A stretch of DNA of 64,000 nucleotides. It comes from CAUUCX01 sp041844835. Lineage in GTDB: Bacteria > Bacillota > Clostridia > Peptostreptococcales > Anaerovoracaceae. The translations under genes and the position numbers were made by a program. Shown here piece by piece: positions 42,761 to 51,856 of this stretch; the first letter of the stretch is position 1, and the number at the start of each line of letters is the position of its first letter. The stretch lies in assembly GCA_041844835.1 (NCBI GenBank), contig JBGZBU010000003.1:1-64000 (forward strand). The letters are read 5' to 3'. The notes below the pieces were generated by a model. It saw nothing but the letters and a program-made list of their open reading frames with translations. It was not told the DNA's origin and did not search any database.

Positions 42761-43615
42761 TCAATTTTTACTCAAAAGTCCGAGCAATGCCCGCTCCATG
42801 TCATCCACATCCAGAAGTTTGCCGGGAATTTCGACGCCCTTTTCTTTAAGCTCAGCCGCAAGTTCCATCATGGACGGAACTCCGAGTCCTTTGGAACTAA
42901 GCAGTTCTCTTTTTGAAAAGACCTCATACGGCGTGCCCATCATCAGGATATTCCCCTCATCCATTACGATAACTTTGTCGGAATATCTTGCTATATCATC
43001 CATGTTGTGAGATACCAAAATTGTAATATTTCCTCTCTCCCTATGGATTTGCGCAAGCATCTCCATCACGTCGGCGCGGGCTTTGGGATCCAGACCCGCA
43101 GTAGGCTCATCCAAAATAAAAACATCCGGATTCATGGCTAATATCCCCGCTATTGCGACACGTCTTTTCTGTCCGCCCGACAATTCAAACGGAGAACGTT
43201 CCGCGATTTCGTCATAAGAAAGCCCAACCGCCGCCAATGATTCTCGCACCTTCTGCTCCGTCACATCTTCACTGATCCCGAGATTTTTTGGACCGAAAGC
43301 GACATCTTTTGCAACACTTTCGTCAAAAAGCTGATATTCGGGGTACTGGAACACAAGGCCTACGCGCTTTCTTATATCGACCATTTTCGTGTTAGGATCG
43401 GTGATATCCGTATCGCCGATATATATCTTGCCGGAATGCGCCTTCAGCAAACCGTTAAGATGCATGAGCAGAGTCGATTTCCCGGAACCCGTGTGCCCGA
43501 TAATTCCCACAAATTCTCCATCTTCAATGGAAAAACTCACATCATTTAAAGCGACAGCCTGATACGCGGAGCCCGGAGAATATATGTATTTCAGATTTTC
43601 AACTTTTATTGACAT
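42761..43615 (-). CDS. ecfA2: ECF transporter ATPase EcfA2
   Basis: A 284-residue ATPase with Walker A GHTGSGKSTLLM, Q-loop FQYPEYQLFDESV, signature ELSGGQKRRVAIAG, Walker B VFILDEPTAGLD and the switch histidine in VSHNMDD. FQYPEYQLF is typical of the EcfA2 (CbiO2) type. It overlaps the preceding fusion gene by ten bases. The C-terminal 60 residues form the usual dimerisation tail. Confidence 0.94.
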   Translation of the reverse strand: MSIKVENLKYIYSPGSAYQAVALNDVSFSIEDGEFVGIIGHTGSGKSTLLMHLNGLLKAHSGKIYIGDTDITDPNTKMVDIRKRVGLVFQYPEYQLFDESVAKDVAFGPKNLGISEDVTEQKVRESLAAVGLSYDEIAERSPFELSGGQKRRVAIAGILAMNPDVFILDEPTAGLDPKARADVMEMLAQIHRERGNITILVSHNMDDIARYSDKVIVMDEGNILMMGTPYEVFSKRELLSSKGLGVPSMMELAAELKEKGVEIPGKLLDVDDMERALLGLLSKN

Positions 43616-45204
43616 ATGTATTCCACCATATCCTTTATCGTAAGCAGATCCCTTGGAATCGCTATTCCGTGTCCTGCGAGTCGGTGCCTCAATTCCACGA
43701 CGGGAGGTATATCGAGATTGAATTTTCTGAGCAGTTCTACATTATCAAAAACCTCCATCGGGGTGCCCTCAAGAACGATTTTACCGCTGTCCATGACAAT
43801 TATTCTGTCCGCATCTACAGCCTCTTCCATAAAATGAGTAATCAAAACGACGGTAATTCCCTCATTTCGGAGTGCCTTTACGGTATCCATTACAGCCTCC
43901 CGGCCTTTCGGGTCGAGCATGGCGGTGGGTTCGTCAAACACTATGCAGCCGGGTTTCATTGCCAAAACTCCCGCAATCGCTATTCTTTGCTTCTGTCCGC
44001 CGGACAAAAGATGAGTAGCGGTTTTGCGGTGTTTCAGCATGCCGACCGCTTCAAGTGATTTCTCGATACGCATGGCAATCTCCGCGCGGGGAACTCCCAG
44101 GTTTTCCGGTCCGAATGCGACATCATCTTCAACTATTGACGCTACCTGTTGATTATCCGGATTTTGAAATACCATTCCGACGGTCTGGCGAATATCCCAA
44201 AGTACATTCGGATCGCGCGTATCATTGCCATCGACCATCACTCTTCCCTCTGTCGGTATATAAAGCGCATTGAAGTTTTTTGCGAGTGTCGACTTACCGG
44301 AGCCGTTTTTACCTATTATCGCCACAAATTCTCCTCTTTTAACCGTAAAACTTATCCCCTCGATCGCCCTTTTCGTCTCCGAGCCCGAGCCCGAATCATC
44401 ATACGCAAATGTAAGATTTTCAACTTCAATTATTTTTTCCGAAAGCGATGAAATAAGCTCTTTTCTCTGAGTCAGCAATTCATCAAATGTATACTGCCCC
44501 AGCTCCATGCTGTGAGCTCTTCGCCTGCGATATTTTTGCCCCTCGCCCTCGTCTCCGAATAATGAAGCGTAACTCATATAGTTTTCCGAAGCTGAATTCA
44601 ATCTTCTCGCTTTTTTCCCGCATTTTCCCATAGCTATCGCAATCAACGGAACATTGCTCATATCTTTTTTTGCGGCGGTCACGCCTTCTTTAAATCTTTG
44701 GAGTTCAATTTCCGCCTCGTCAGGATCCTCCGACAGGCGAACAGCCAGTTTCACAAGCGGATAATCGCCTTTCAGGGCATCCGTTATGCTTTTGATCGCA
44801 GCGGAGACGTCTCCTGTTGCTTCGGGCTCTATTTGCATAAAATCACGTATTTCTTCAAGTGAAGAATAAAGATCTTCTCCGAAGCCGTGCACCGCCCCGA
44901 TCTCGGCACATGTAAAATCGACGGCTGAAAGATCGATATCGGTGACTATAAATATATCAGTGAATTTAAGCATCTCATCCGCCAACTTTATAACTTTGGA
45001 ATTATCCCCGGCATATGCGTAAAGATCAGCCCGCCATTCTACAAAATCGCATCCCAAGTCCAATGCACGTTTAAATGCATCCATAATTGAAGCATCGTCT
45101 TCGTCAACAATGCTGAAGCATATGGCGGTATGATTTATTTCTTTCTTGAAATATTCGAATACCTCATCTTTTCTTTTGTCGGCACTAAGGTAATATATGC
45201 TCAA
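43606..45204 (-). CDS. ecfA1: Fusion: degenerate type I 3-dehydroquinate dehydratase domain + ECF ATPase EcfA1
   Basis: A 532-residue protein in one uninterrupted frame from a TTG at 45204 (AGAGGA 6 bases upstream). Residues about 25-245 resemble AroD: AICFSIV, the DFVEWRADLY strand (usual VELRVDF/VEWRVDF), LVKLAV with the Schiff-base lysine, PLIAIAMGKCGKKARRL, and MELGQYTFDEL where AroD has APGQ. The catalytic histidine region (usual SYHDF) is not recognisable. From about residue 250 follows a complete EcfA1: Walker A GKNGSGKSTLAK, Q-loop FQNPDNQQVASIVEDDV, signature LLSGGQKQRIAIAG, Walker B CIVFDEPTAMLD, switch H in LITHFMEE. It is the first gene of the ECF operon after rplQ. The AroD-like part may be a regulator, or an active enzyme with an unusual site; this combination is not one I know. 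Confidence 0.85.
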   Translation of the reverse strand: MSIYYLSADKRKDEVFEYFKKEINHTAICFSIVDEDDASIMDAFKRALDLGCDFVEWRADLYAYAGDNSKVIKLADEMLKFTDIFIVTDIDLSAVDFTCAEIGAVHGFGEDLYSSLEEIRDFMQIEPEATGDVSAAIKSITDALKGDYPLVKLAVRLSEDPDEAEIELQRFKEGVTAAKKDMSNVPLIAIAMGKCGKKARRLNSASENYMSYASLFGDEGEGQKYRRRRAHSMELGQYTFDELLTQRKELISSLSEKIIEVENLTFAYDDSGSGSETKRAIEGISFTVKRGEFVAIIGKNGSGKSTLAKNFNALYIPTEGRVMVDGNDTRDPNVLWDIRQTVGMVFQNPDNQQVASIVEDDVAFGPENLGVPRAEIAMRIEKSLEAVGMLKHRKTATHLLSGGQKQRIAIAGVLAMKPGCIVFDEPTAMLDPKGREAVMDTVKALRNEGITVVLITHFMEEAVDADRIIVMDSGKIVLEGTPMEVFDNVELLRKFNLDIPPVVELRHRLAGHGIAIPRDLLTIKDMVEYICQ

Positions 45205-45253
45205 AAGCGATTCCTCTCATGATACTTATTTATGTCCGAATAGTAAAAGTCGC

Positions 45254-45281
45254 GAGACGACATGCCCATTCATGTCACCTC
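45254..45281 (-). terminator. Probable terminator at the end of the ribosomal supercluster
   Basis: After rplQ, 45254-45264 and 45271-45281 form an 11-base-pair stem (two wobble pairs) followed on the minus strand by GCGACTTTTACTA. Moderate strength; some read-through into the ECF operon is possible. Confidence 0.6.
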
Positions 45282-45325
45282 ACGAGCTTGATTACGATAT
45301 AAGCATGTAGAATGGCATTTTGCCC

Positions 45326-45667
45326 TTATACAAGCTCCAAAAATACCACTTCCGCAGTATCTCCCTGTCTTGGACCCAATTTCAAAATCCTTGTATATCC
45401 GCCGTTTCTATTCTCATATCTTGGCGCAATATCTTCAAAGAGTTTCGTAACTACATCCTCATCATAAATATATGCCAGCGCCTGTCTTCTGGCATGCAAA
45501 TCACCGCGCTTTGCTAGAGTTATCATTTTTTCGGCCTCTCTTCTGGCTTCCTTGGCTCTATGCAACGTGGTAGAAATTCTTTCCTCTCTGAAAAGATCCG
45601 TCACAAGATTTCTGAGCATTGAATTTCTATGCGCCGTAGGTCTGCTAAGTCTTCTATATCCAAGCAT
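45326..45667 (-). CDS. rplQ: 50S ribosomal protein L17
   Basis: A 113-residue L17 (MLGYRRLSRPTAHRNSMLRN, with DLFREERISTTLHRAKEARR). It lies at the polypeptide exit side of the 50S subunit. Last gene of the alpha operon, 45 bases after rpoA, in the order rpmJ-rpsM-rpsK-rpsD-rpoA-rplQ conserved in Firmicutes. Confidence 0.97.
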   Translation of the reverse strand: MLGYRRLSRPTAHRNSMLRNLVTDLFREERISTTLHRAKEARREAEKMITLAKRGDLHARRQALAYIYDEDVVTKLFEDIAPRYENRNGGYTRILKLGPRQGDTAEVVFLELV

Positions 45668-45712
45668 AGCTGTTCTCCTTTCACAAATTGTTCAGTCTTT
45701 CAAGACGAACGC

Positions 45713-46666
45713 TTAAAATTCGTCCTCTTCTCTGAGCCCCAAATTCAACTCAGACAATTTTGCCTTAACTTCATCAAGTGATTTTTTGCCGAGATTACGC
45801 ACTTTCATCATATCGTTTTCGCTCTTTTCGATGAGTTCAGCAACGGTATTAATTGACGCCCTTTTCAAGCAGTTGAACGATCTTACGGACAGCTCCAGCT
45901 CCTCTATAGTCATCTCCAGCGTCTTCTCGGTTTTATCCTCTTCTTTCTCAACCATAATCTCAAGATTATCGGTATTGTCCGTAAGCGACACGAACAACGA
46001 AAGATGCTCCTGCATGATTTTAGCGCCTATCGATACCGCCTCTTCAGGCGTAACTGACCCGTCAGTCCAAACCTCAAGCGTCAATTTATCATAGTCGGTA
46101 ACATTCCCCACACGGGTATCCTCGACAATGAAATTCACTCGCTTAACAGGCGTATATATCGAGTCGATCGGAATAACCGCAATCGGTGTTGTCGGCGTTT
46201 TATTCTGATCTGCGGAGACATATCCTCTGCCTGTGGATATATCAAGCTCCATATTGAGTCTGGCGCCATCTTCAAGCGTTGCAATATGCAGATCTTTATT
46301 AAAAATCTCTACCTGCGATCCGCCCTCAATATCCGCGGCCGTAACTTCTTTCGGACCTACGGCGTTGATATAAACCTTTTTACTTTCTTCCTTATCATGA
46401 AGCTTTACTGCAAGTCTTTTCAGATTAAGCACTATCTCGGTAACATCTTCTTTTACTCCGGGAACTGTGGAAAATTCATGAAGAATACCGTCAATCTTAA
46501 TCGCCGTAACTGCGGCGCCGGGCAGGGAACTCAGCAGTATCCTGCGCAAACTGTTGCCAAGCGTAGTTCCGTAACCTCGCTCAAGCGGCTCTATTGTAAA
46601 CCTGCCATAATTAGGGTCAGCTTCTGAATGTAACCGTTCTATCGTCGGTCTTTCGATCTCTATCAC
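45713..46666 (-). CDS. rpoA: RNA polymerase alpha subunit
   Basis: A 317-residue alpha subunit starting with a GTG at 46666 after GGAGGG. N-terminal assembly domain: RFTIEPLERGYGTTLGNSLR near residue 22 and the LLSSLPGAAVTAIKIDG strand; C-terminal domain: LELSVRSFNCLKRASINTV and VRNLGKKSLDEVKAKL (HhH-like, contacts UP-element DNA), joined by an acidic linker. AT-rich UP-like boxes seen in this genome's heme promoters would be bound by this C-terminal domain. Confidence 0.98.
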   Translation of the reverse strand: MIEIERPTIERLHSEADPNYGRFTIEPLERGYGTTLGNSLRRILLSSLPGAAVTAIKIDGILHEFSTVPGVKEDVTEIVLNLKRLAVKLHDKEESKKVYINAVGPKEVTAADIEGGSQVEIFNKDLHIATLEDGARLNMELDISTGRGYVSADQNKTPTTPIAVIPIDSIYTPVKRVNFIVEDTRVGNVTDYDKLTLEVWTDGSVTPEEAVSIGAKIMQEHLSLFVSLTDNTDNLEIMVEKEEDKTEKTLEMTIEELELSVRSFNCLKRASINTVAELIEKSENDMMKVRNLGKKSLDEVKAKLSELNLGLREEDEF

Positions 46667-46712
46667 TTAAAACCCTCCTTCTTCTTCCAAAAACAACAAT
46701 CATGAATAATTA

Positions 46713-47300
46713 TTATTTGGAATACAACTCGACGATAAGATGCTCCTCAATCGGAGTATCAATATCCGCTCTCTCCGGTACCGCTACAATTTTGCCTTCA
46801 AGCTTATCTCTATCAACAGTCATCCATTTAGGAGTCGTCACCGACATTTCTTTTATTTCCTTGAATTTAGGGGATGACATGCTCTTTTCTTTAACCTTTA
46901 TAACATCTCCGACTTTTACCTGATATGAAGGAATGTTGACTTTCTTGCCGTTAACGGTAAAATGTCCGTGAGTGACAAGCTGTCTTGATTCTCTTCTCGT
47001 AGTCGAAAATCCCATTCTGAACACTACATTATCAAGACGCTGTTCAAGCAATACAAGCAGATTCTCACCCGTGATGCCCTTCTGCTTTGCAGCTTTCTCA
47101 AAAGTGTTTCTGAATTGCTTTTCTAAGACGCCGTATATGAATTTCGCTCTCTGTTTTTCCCTGAGCTGCACTCCGTACTCGCTCATCTTTTTCTGGAATC
47201 CGGATTGCTGTTTTCTTGATTTTTTATCTGTTCCCAAATGAGTAGGATCTATCTGAAGAGATCTACATCTTTTGAGTACAGGCTCTCTATTTACTGCCAC
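46713..47300 (-). CDS. rpsD: 30S ribosomal protein S4
   Basis: A 195-residue S4 with the S4 RNA-binding domain (RLDNVVFRMGFSTTRRESRQ, LVTHGHFTVNGKKVNIPSY). The N-terminal zinc finger of many bacterial S4 proteins is lost: only one cysteine (KRCRSLQ) remains. S4 is a primary 16S rRNA binder and in Bacillus autoregulates translation; no leader structure was identified here. Confidence 0.97.
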   Translation of the reverse strand: MAVNREPVLKRCRSLQIDPTHLGTDKKSRKQQSGFQKKMSEYGVQLREKQRAKFIYGVLEKQFRNTFEKAAKQKGITGENLLVLLEQRLDNVVFRMGFSTTRRESRQLVTHGHFTVNGKKVNIPSYQVKVGDVIKVKEKSMSSPKFKEIKEMSVTTPKWMTVDRDKLEGKIVAVPERADIDTPIEEHLIVELYSK

Positions 47301-47315
47301 GTTTCTATACCTCCC

Positions 47316-47717
47316 TTAGACTCTTCTTCTTTTCGGCGGACGACAACCGTTGTGCGGAATCGGCGTTATGTCTCTGATCATTGTAACCTGTAGACCCGCC
47401 GCCTGCAATGCCCTGATCGCCGCATCTCTTCCGGAACCCGGACCCTTAACGTATACTTCAACCGTTTTAAGGCCGTGCTCCATGGCAGCCTTTGCAGCTT
47501 CCTCGGCAGCACTCTGCGCAGCAAACGGTGTTGATTTCTTTGAACCTTTAAATCCTAAAGCTCCGGCACTTGACCACGATAAGGTGTTGCCGTTCAAATC
47601 TGAAAGAGTAACCAGAGTATTATTGAAGGTGGACTGGATATGTGCCTGACCTTTTTCAATGTTTTTTCTTTCTCTTCTCTTTCTTCTGATAGTCTTCTTC
47701 ATCGGTTTAGTTGCCAT
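47316..47717 (-). CDS. rpsK: 30S ribosomal protein S11
   Basis: A 133-residue S11: GQAHIQSTFNNTLVTLSDL, GSKKSTPFAAQSAAEEAA, VKGPGSGRDAAIRALQAAG and the C-terminal PIPHNGCRPPKRRRV. Platform protein of the 30S subunit, 16 bases after rpsM. Confidence 0.98.
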   Translation of the reverse strand: MATKPMKKTIRRKRRERKNIEKGQAHIQSTFNNTLVTLSDLNGNTLSWSSAGALGFKGSKKSTPFAAQSAAEEAAKAAMEHGLKTVEVYVKGPGSGRDAAIRALQAAGLQVTMIRDITPIPHNGCRPPKRRRV

Positions 47718-47732
47718 TTACATTCCACCTCC

Positions 47733-48110
47733 TTATCTGGTTGCCTTTTTCTTCCTACCCACAGTTTTCTTAGGGCCTTTTCTGGTTCTTGCATTTGTTT
47801 TAGTATTTTGTCCTCTTACCGGAAGCCCTCTTCTGTGCCTGATTCCGCGATAGCAACCTATCTCCATGAGACGCTTGATGTTCATGGAAACCTCACGCCT
47901 GAGATCACCCTCAACAGCATACTCGGAATCTATAATTTTTCTTATTGCACCAGCTTCATCTTCAGAAAGATCCTTTACTCTGGTATCGGGATTGATACCC
48001 GCTTTTTCCAGGATTTCTTTCGCTGTAGAAAGGCCTATACCATAAATATATGTCAGACCGATTTCTATTCTTTTGTCTCTTGGTAAATCGACACCGGCTA
48101 TACGAGCCAT
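47733..48110 (-). CDS. rpsM: 30S ribosomal protein S13
   Basis: A 125-residue S13: MARIAGVDLPRDKRIEIGLT and the C-terminal RGIRHRRGLPVRGQNTKTNA followed by a basic tail reaching the P-site tRNA. Head of the 30S subunit. It is preceded by an unusually long 193-base gap to rpmJ. Confidence 0.98.
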   Translation of the reverse strand: MARIAGVDLPRDKRIEIGLTYIYGIGLSTAKEILEKAGINPDTRVKDLSEDEAGAIRKIIDSEYAVEGDLRREVSMNIKRLMEIGCYRGIRHRRGLPVRGQNTKTNARTRKGPKKTVGRKKKATR

Positions 48111-48303
48111 ATTTTTCCTCCTTATCTTCGCCTTAGCGCTATCATCACCGACATGTAATCGGCTACAGCATTAAATACAAAACATCCAACGACCGTTTTG
48201 GTCATTATTTCAAATGCTCTAAAGGTGGTTCCGCCGCCTCACGGCAGGAGAACACAGCCGCTCCCTCAAGGCATCCCGTAACTTAAATAAATCCTGTGAT
48301 GGA
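48111..48303 (-). other. 193-base spacer between rpmJ and rpsM
   Basis: No open reading frame of note is seen. Small potential hairpins are present (GACC-AAAAC-GGTC, and CCTGCCGTGAGGCGG). Such a gap within an otherwise tightly packed supercluster suggests an internal leader, promoter or processing site; S4-type alpha operon leaders lie before rpsM in other bacteria. Confidence 0.45.
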
Positions 48304-48417
48304 TTAACCCTGTCTTTGTTTATGTTTAGGATTATCACAGATAACCATAACTCTGCCTCTTCTTTTAATCACTTTGCACTTCTCGCAAATAGGCTTAACA
48401 GATGCTTTAACCTTCAT
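48304..48417 (-). CDS. rpmJ: 50S ribosomal protein L36
   Basis: A 37-residue protein, MKVKASVKPICEKCKVIK then RRGRVMVICDNPKHKQRQG. It keeps the zinc ligands CxxC...C...H (C+ form). Located 11 bases after infA, in its usual position. Confidence 0.97.
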   Translation of the reverse strand: MKVKASVKPICEKCKVIKRRGRVMVICDNPKHKQRQG

Positions 48418-48428
48418 TTCTATACCTC

Positions 48429-48647
48429 CTATTTATCTCTCCATGTGATACGACCTCTGGACAAATCATAAGGCGAAAGCTCTACTTTCACCCTATCGCC
48501 TGGGAGAATGCGTATAAAATTCATCCTTATTTTTCCTGAAATATGCGCTAACACCTCATACCCGTTCTCCAGTTTCACCAGAAACATCGCATTAGGCTGG
48601 GCATCTACCACGGTGCCAAAGACCTCTATGACGTCCTTTTTAGCCAT
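48429..48647 (-). CDS. infA: Translation initiation factor IF-1
   Basis: A 72-residue OB-fold protein (MAKKDVIEVFGTVVDAQPNA, LENGYEVLAHISGKIRMNFI, DLSRGRITWR). The start at 48647 gives the standard length and has GAGAGG upstream. IF-1 blocks the A site during initiation. Confidence 0.98.
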   Translation of the reverse strand: MAKKDVIEVFGTVVDAQPNAMFLVKLENGYEVLAHISGKIRMNFIRILPGDRVKVELSPYDLSRGRITWRDK

Positions 48648-48686
48648 TATTACACCTCTCTTAATAAACAATCTCCCTATTATACC

Positions 48687-49439
48687 TTAATTCTCGATCG
48701 TAATCAACTCCGGCTCGCCATCATGTATGATAACGGTATTTTCATAATGAGCCGCAGGTTTGCGATCAAGGGTTACGACAGTCCAATCGTCCAATAACGT
48801 CTCGACCTCATACGTGCCCAGAGTAATCATCGGTTCTATCGCAAATGTCATCCCGGGAAGTATCCTATGCCCTCTGCCCGCCTTACCGTAGTTAGGTATC
48901 TGCGGATCCTCGTGCATATTTGCCCCGACTCCGTGTCCGACCAATTCCCTGACAACACCGTACCCCTCGGCCTCGACAGCAGTCTGTACCGCATGAGAAA
49001 TATCTGAAATCCTGTATCCCGGGCGGCAAAACTCAAGCCCTGCGAAAAAACCGGATCTTGCGGTATCAATCAAATGCTGCAAATCACTGCTTATAGTGCC
49101 TACCGCATATGTCCTTGCCGCGTCGCTTACATACCCTTTGTATGTAGTCCCCACATCGACACTTACTATATCTCCCTCGCTTAGAATTCTATCCTTCGCC
49201 GGTATCCCGTGCACCACTTCCTCGTTTACGGAAACGCAGGAGGCGGCGGGATAACCGTGATAGCCCTTAAAAGTGGGAATCATTTTGTATCTCAATATGG
49301 TTGATTCGACAAAATCATTTACATCCCATGTACTCATGCCCGGCTTTATGAATCCGGCAAGTTCCGACAAAATGTATCCTGTAACTTTGCCCGATTCTCT
49401 CATAAATCCGAGTTCCTCTGATGATTTTTGTATTATCAT
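48687..49439 (-). CDS. map: Methionine aminopeptidase, type I
   Basis: A 250-residue enzyme removing N-terminal methionine. Metal ligands: VSVDVGTTYKGYVSDAART (aspartates), LVGHGVGANMHEDPQIPNYG (histidine), FAIEPMITLG (glutamate) and ENTVIIHDGEPE. Short form without an N-terminal zinc finger. The ATG overlaps the adk stop as TAATG. Confidence 0.97.
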   Translation of the reverse strand: MIIQKSSEELGFMRESGKVTGYILSELAGFIKPGMSTWDVNDFVESTILRYKMIPTFKGYHGYPAASCVSVNEEVVHGIPAKDRILSEGDIVSVDVGTTYKGYVSDAARTYAVGTISSDLQHLIDTARSGFFAGLEFCRPGYRISDISHAVQTAVEAEGYGVVRELVGHGVGANMHEDPQIPNYGKAGRGHRILPGMTFAIEPMITLGTYEVETLLDDWTVVTLDRKPAAHYENTVIIHDGEPELITIEN

Positions 49440-50086
49440 TACCGTCCATCCAAAATCCTGGTCACATCGTTTAATACTTTACTGCTGTCTCCGGACCCGT
49501 CAATATCACGAATGAGACCTTTTTCTCTATAAAAATCAATCAAGGGAGCGGTTAGCTTATGATACGCGACCATTCTGTTGATGATAGCTTCTTCCGTATC
49601 GTCGGGGCGAGTATATATCTCCCCTTTGCACACATCACAAACGCCTTCCTCTGCGGGCGGTTTATTGATCGTGTGAAATGTCGCTCCGCATACGCGGCAC
49701 ACTCTTCTGCCCGTAAGCCTTGCAAGCAGCACAGACTCATCAACATTCAGATTTATCACATGATCAAGTTTCATACCCTTGGACTCAAGCACGGCATCGA
49801 GCTGCTCGGCTTGTGACAGAGTCCTCGGAAACCCGTCAAGAAGAAATCCGTCTTTGCAATCATCCTCGGAAATTCTCGATACAACGATATCAACAACCAG
49901 CTGGTCGGGAACGAGATCGCCGTTATCCATATACGTCTTTGCCTGCATCCCAAGTTCCGTCTGTTCTTTGATATTTTTTCTGAGAATGTCTCCTGTTGAT
50001 ATGTGAGGCATTTTATATTTTTTGATCAGTTGCTCTGCCTGAGTCCCTTTTCCCGCACCCGGGGCACCCAACAATATCAATCTCAT
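49439..50086 (-). CDS. adk: Adenylate kinase
   Basis: A 215-residue kinase converting ATP + AMP to 2 ADP. P-loop GAPGAGKGTQAE, AMP site HISTGDILR, LLDGFPRTLSQAEQL, and a lid with four cysteines (CRVCGATF...CDVC) that binds zinc as in Gram-positive enzymes. The start at 50086 has GGAGG 5 bases upstream, preferred over a frame from 50098. Confidence 0.97.
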   Translation of the reverse strand: MRLILLGAPGAGKGTQAEQLIKKYKMPHISTGDILRKNIKEQTELGMQAKTYMDNGDLVPDQLVVDIVVSRISEDDCKDGFLLDGFPRTLSQAEQLDAVLESKGMKLDHVINLNVDESVLLARLTGRRVCRVCGATFHTINKPPAEEGVCDVCKGEIYTRPDDTEEAIINRMVAYHKLTAPLIDFYREKGLIRDIDGSGDSSKVLNDVTRILDGR

Positions 50087-50115
50087 CACTACCTCCAATT
50101 GTTGAGGGAATCCCT

Positions 50116-51396
50116 TTATTTAAGGAATCCCTCATAATTTCTCATAACCATTTGATTTTCAAGCTGTTTCATGGTATCAAGACCTACGCCTACCGCAATC
50201 AGCAGCGAAGTGCCGCCGAAATGAACATTCAAACCGGTAAAATGCGTAACAAGCGTAGGTATGGTGGCAATTACCGCCAAAAATACCGCGCCCACGAAAG
50301 TAACCCTGGTCATAACTTTCGTGAGATACTCGGTCGTATATTTGCCCGGTCTTATACCTGGGATAAATCCTCCGTTTGCTCTCATGTTATCCGAAACTTC
50401 AACGGGATTAAATGTAACAGCCGTGTAAAAATATGTGAAGAACATGATGAGCATAATATTCAGCAGCGCATAGATCCACGCTCCCGGAGAGCCGTACGGC
50501 GACATCCACTTGTTCACGAAAAGCGAAAATCCTGAATTCGGGGAGAACATGGTGAGCGTAAGAGGAAAATGCAGTAACGATATTGCAAAAATTACCGGAA
50601 TAACGCCCGCCTGGTTCACCTTGATCGGAATGTGTGTGGACTGACCTCCATACATTTTTCTGCCGACAACGCGTTTTGCGTACTGCACCGGAATCCTCCG
50701 CTGTCCCTGCTGGATCTGAATTATCCCGATAATAACAACTACGGCGAAAAGCACGAACAATATAATGGTCATTGAAGATATTGTTCCCTCTTTGTATTTA
50801 AGCAAAGTTTCTCTTATTCCGTACGGCAGTCTTGCAATTATACCGCCGAAGATTATAAGAGAGATGCCGTTTCCAAGTCCGTACTGATTAATCTGCTCTC
50901 CAAGCCACATGAGGAATGCCGTACCTGCCGACAGAACCAATATGACTACCGTCACCGAGAAAAAGTCGGTACTTACAAGCGCCTTCTTAAACAAGCCCAA
51001 AGCAAGACCGATGGCCTGTATAAACGCCAAAACCACTGTCAGATAACGCGTATATTGTGCGATTTTTTTTCTGCCTTCCATTCCTTCCTTTGCAAGCCTT
51101 TCAATGGCCGGGATAGAAATGGTGAGTAACTGAAATATTATGGAAGCGGTTATATATGGGGTTATGCTGAGTGCAAAAATGGTCATATTGCTGAATGCTC
51201 CGCCTGAAAACATATCAAACAATGAAAACAAGCTGTTATCACCCTGAAACATGTTTGCCAGTATCTCTCTGTTTATTCCCGGAATCGGAATGTTTGAACC
51301 GATTCTGAAAACAAGCAGCATCAACAATGTAAAAACCATCTTCCGTCTAATGTCCGGAACTTTCCAAGCTTTCCCCAATGTCTTGAATCCGCTCAT
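50116..51396 (-). CDS. secY: Preprotein translocase subunit SecY
   Basis: A 426-residue membrane channel with ten helices. Landmarks: FRIGSNIPIPGINREIL in the first periplasmic region, the plug and NMTIFALSITPYITASII, and the cytoplasmic loop GIRPGKYTTEYLTKVM near residue 355 that contacts SecA/ribosome. Begins directly at the rplO stop, so translation is coupled. Confidence 0.97.
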   Translation of the reverse strand: MSGFKTLGKAWKVPDIRRKMVFTLLMLLVFRIGSNIPIPGINREILANMFQGDNSLFSLFDMFSGGAFSNMTIFALSITPYITASIIFQLLTISIPAIERLAKEGMEGRKKIAQYTRYLTVVLAFIQAIGLALGLFKKALVSTDFFSVTVVILVLSAGTAFLMWLGEQINQYGLGNGISLIIFGGIIARLPYGIRETLLKYKEGTISSMTIILFVLFAVVVIIGIIQIQQGQRRIPVQYAKRVVGRKMYGGQSTHIPIKVNQAGVIPVIFAISLLHFPLTLTMFSPNSGFSLFVNKWMSPYGSPGAWIYALLNIMLIMFFTYFYTAVTFNPVEVSDNMRANGGFIPGIRPGKYTTEYLTKVMTRVTFVGAVFLAVIATIPTLVTHFTGLNVHFGGTSLLIAVGVGLDTMKQLENQMVMRNYEGFLK

Positions 51397-51837
51397 TTAC
51401 ATCACCTCAGCCTTTCCTCCTAGCGATGCGATTTTTTCAGCTGCCGTTTTGCTGAATTTGTGCGCTTTAACCGTGAGTTTTTTCTCAAGCTCGCCGCCGC
51501 CAAGCACTTTAACACCGCAATTAATTTTGCTGATAACGCCGCTTTCCAACAGGAGTTCAGGCGTAACCACCGCATCATCATCAAAGCGGTTGAGATCTGC
51601 AAGGTTTATTACAGAATATTCTTTTCTCCAAATGTTGTTGAATCCACGCTTGGGAATTCTTCTGTAAAGAGGCATCTGACCTCCCTCAAACCCGAGCCTT
51701 ACTCCGCCGCCGGATCTGGAATTCTGTCCTTTCATACCGCGACCCGCGGTTTTGCCGAGTCCGGTTCCGTGTCCGCGACCCTTGCGCTTGGCCTCCCTTG
51801 TAGCGCCACAAGGGGCTTTCATTTCATTAAGCTTCAT
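51397..51837 (-). CDS. rplO: 50S ribosomal protein L15
   Basis: A 146-residue L15: KRKGRGHGTGLGKTAGRG, GQNSRSGGGVRLGFEGGQ, PLYRRIPKRGFNN and a C-terminal segment with KVLGGGELEKKLTVKAHKFS. Late-assembly core protein of the 50S subunit. Confidence 0.97.
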   Translation of the reverse strand: MKLNEMKAPCGATREAKRKGRGHGTGLGKTAGRGMKGQNSRSGGGVRLGFEGGQMPLYRRIPKRGFNNIWRKEYSVINLADLNRFDDDAVVTPELLLESGVISKINCGVKVLGGGELEKKLTVKAHKFSKTAAEKIASLGGKAEVM

Positions 51838-51856
51838 ATCTGCTGCACCCCCTATC

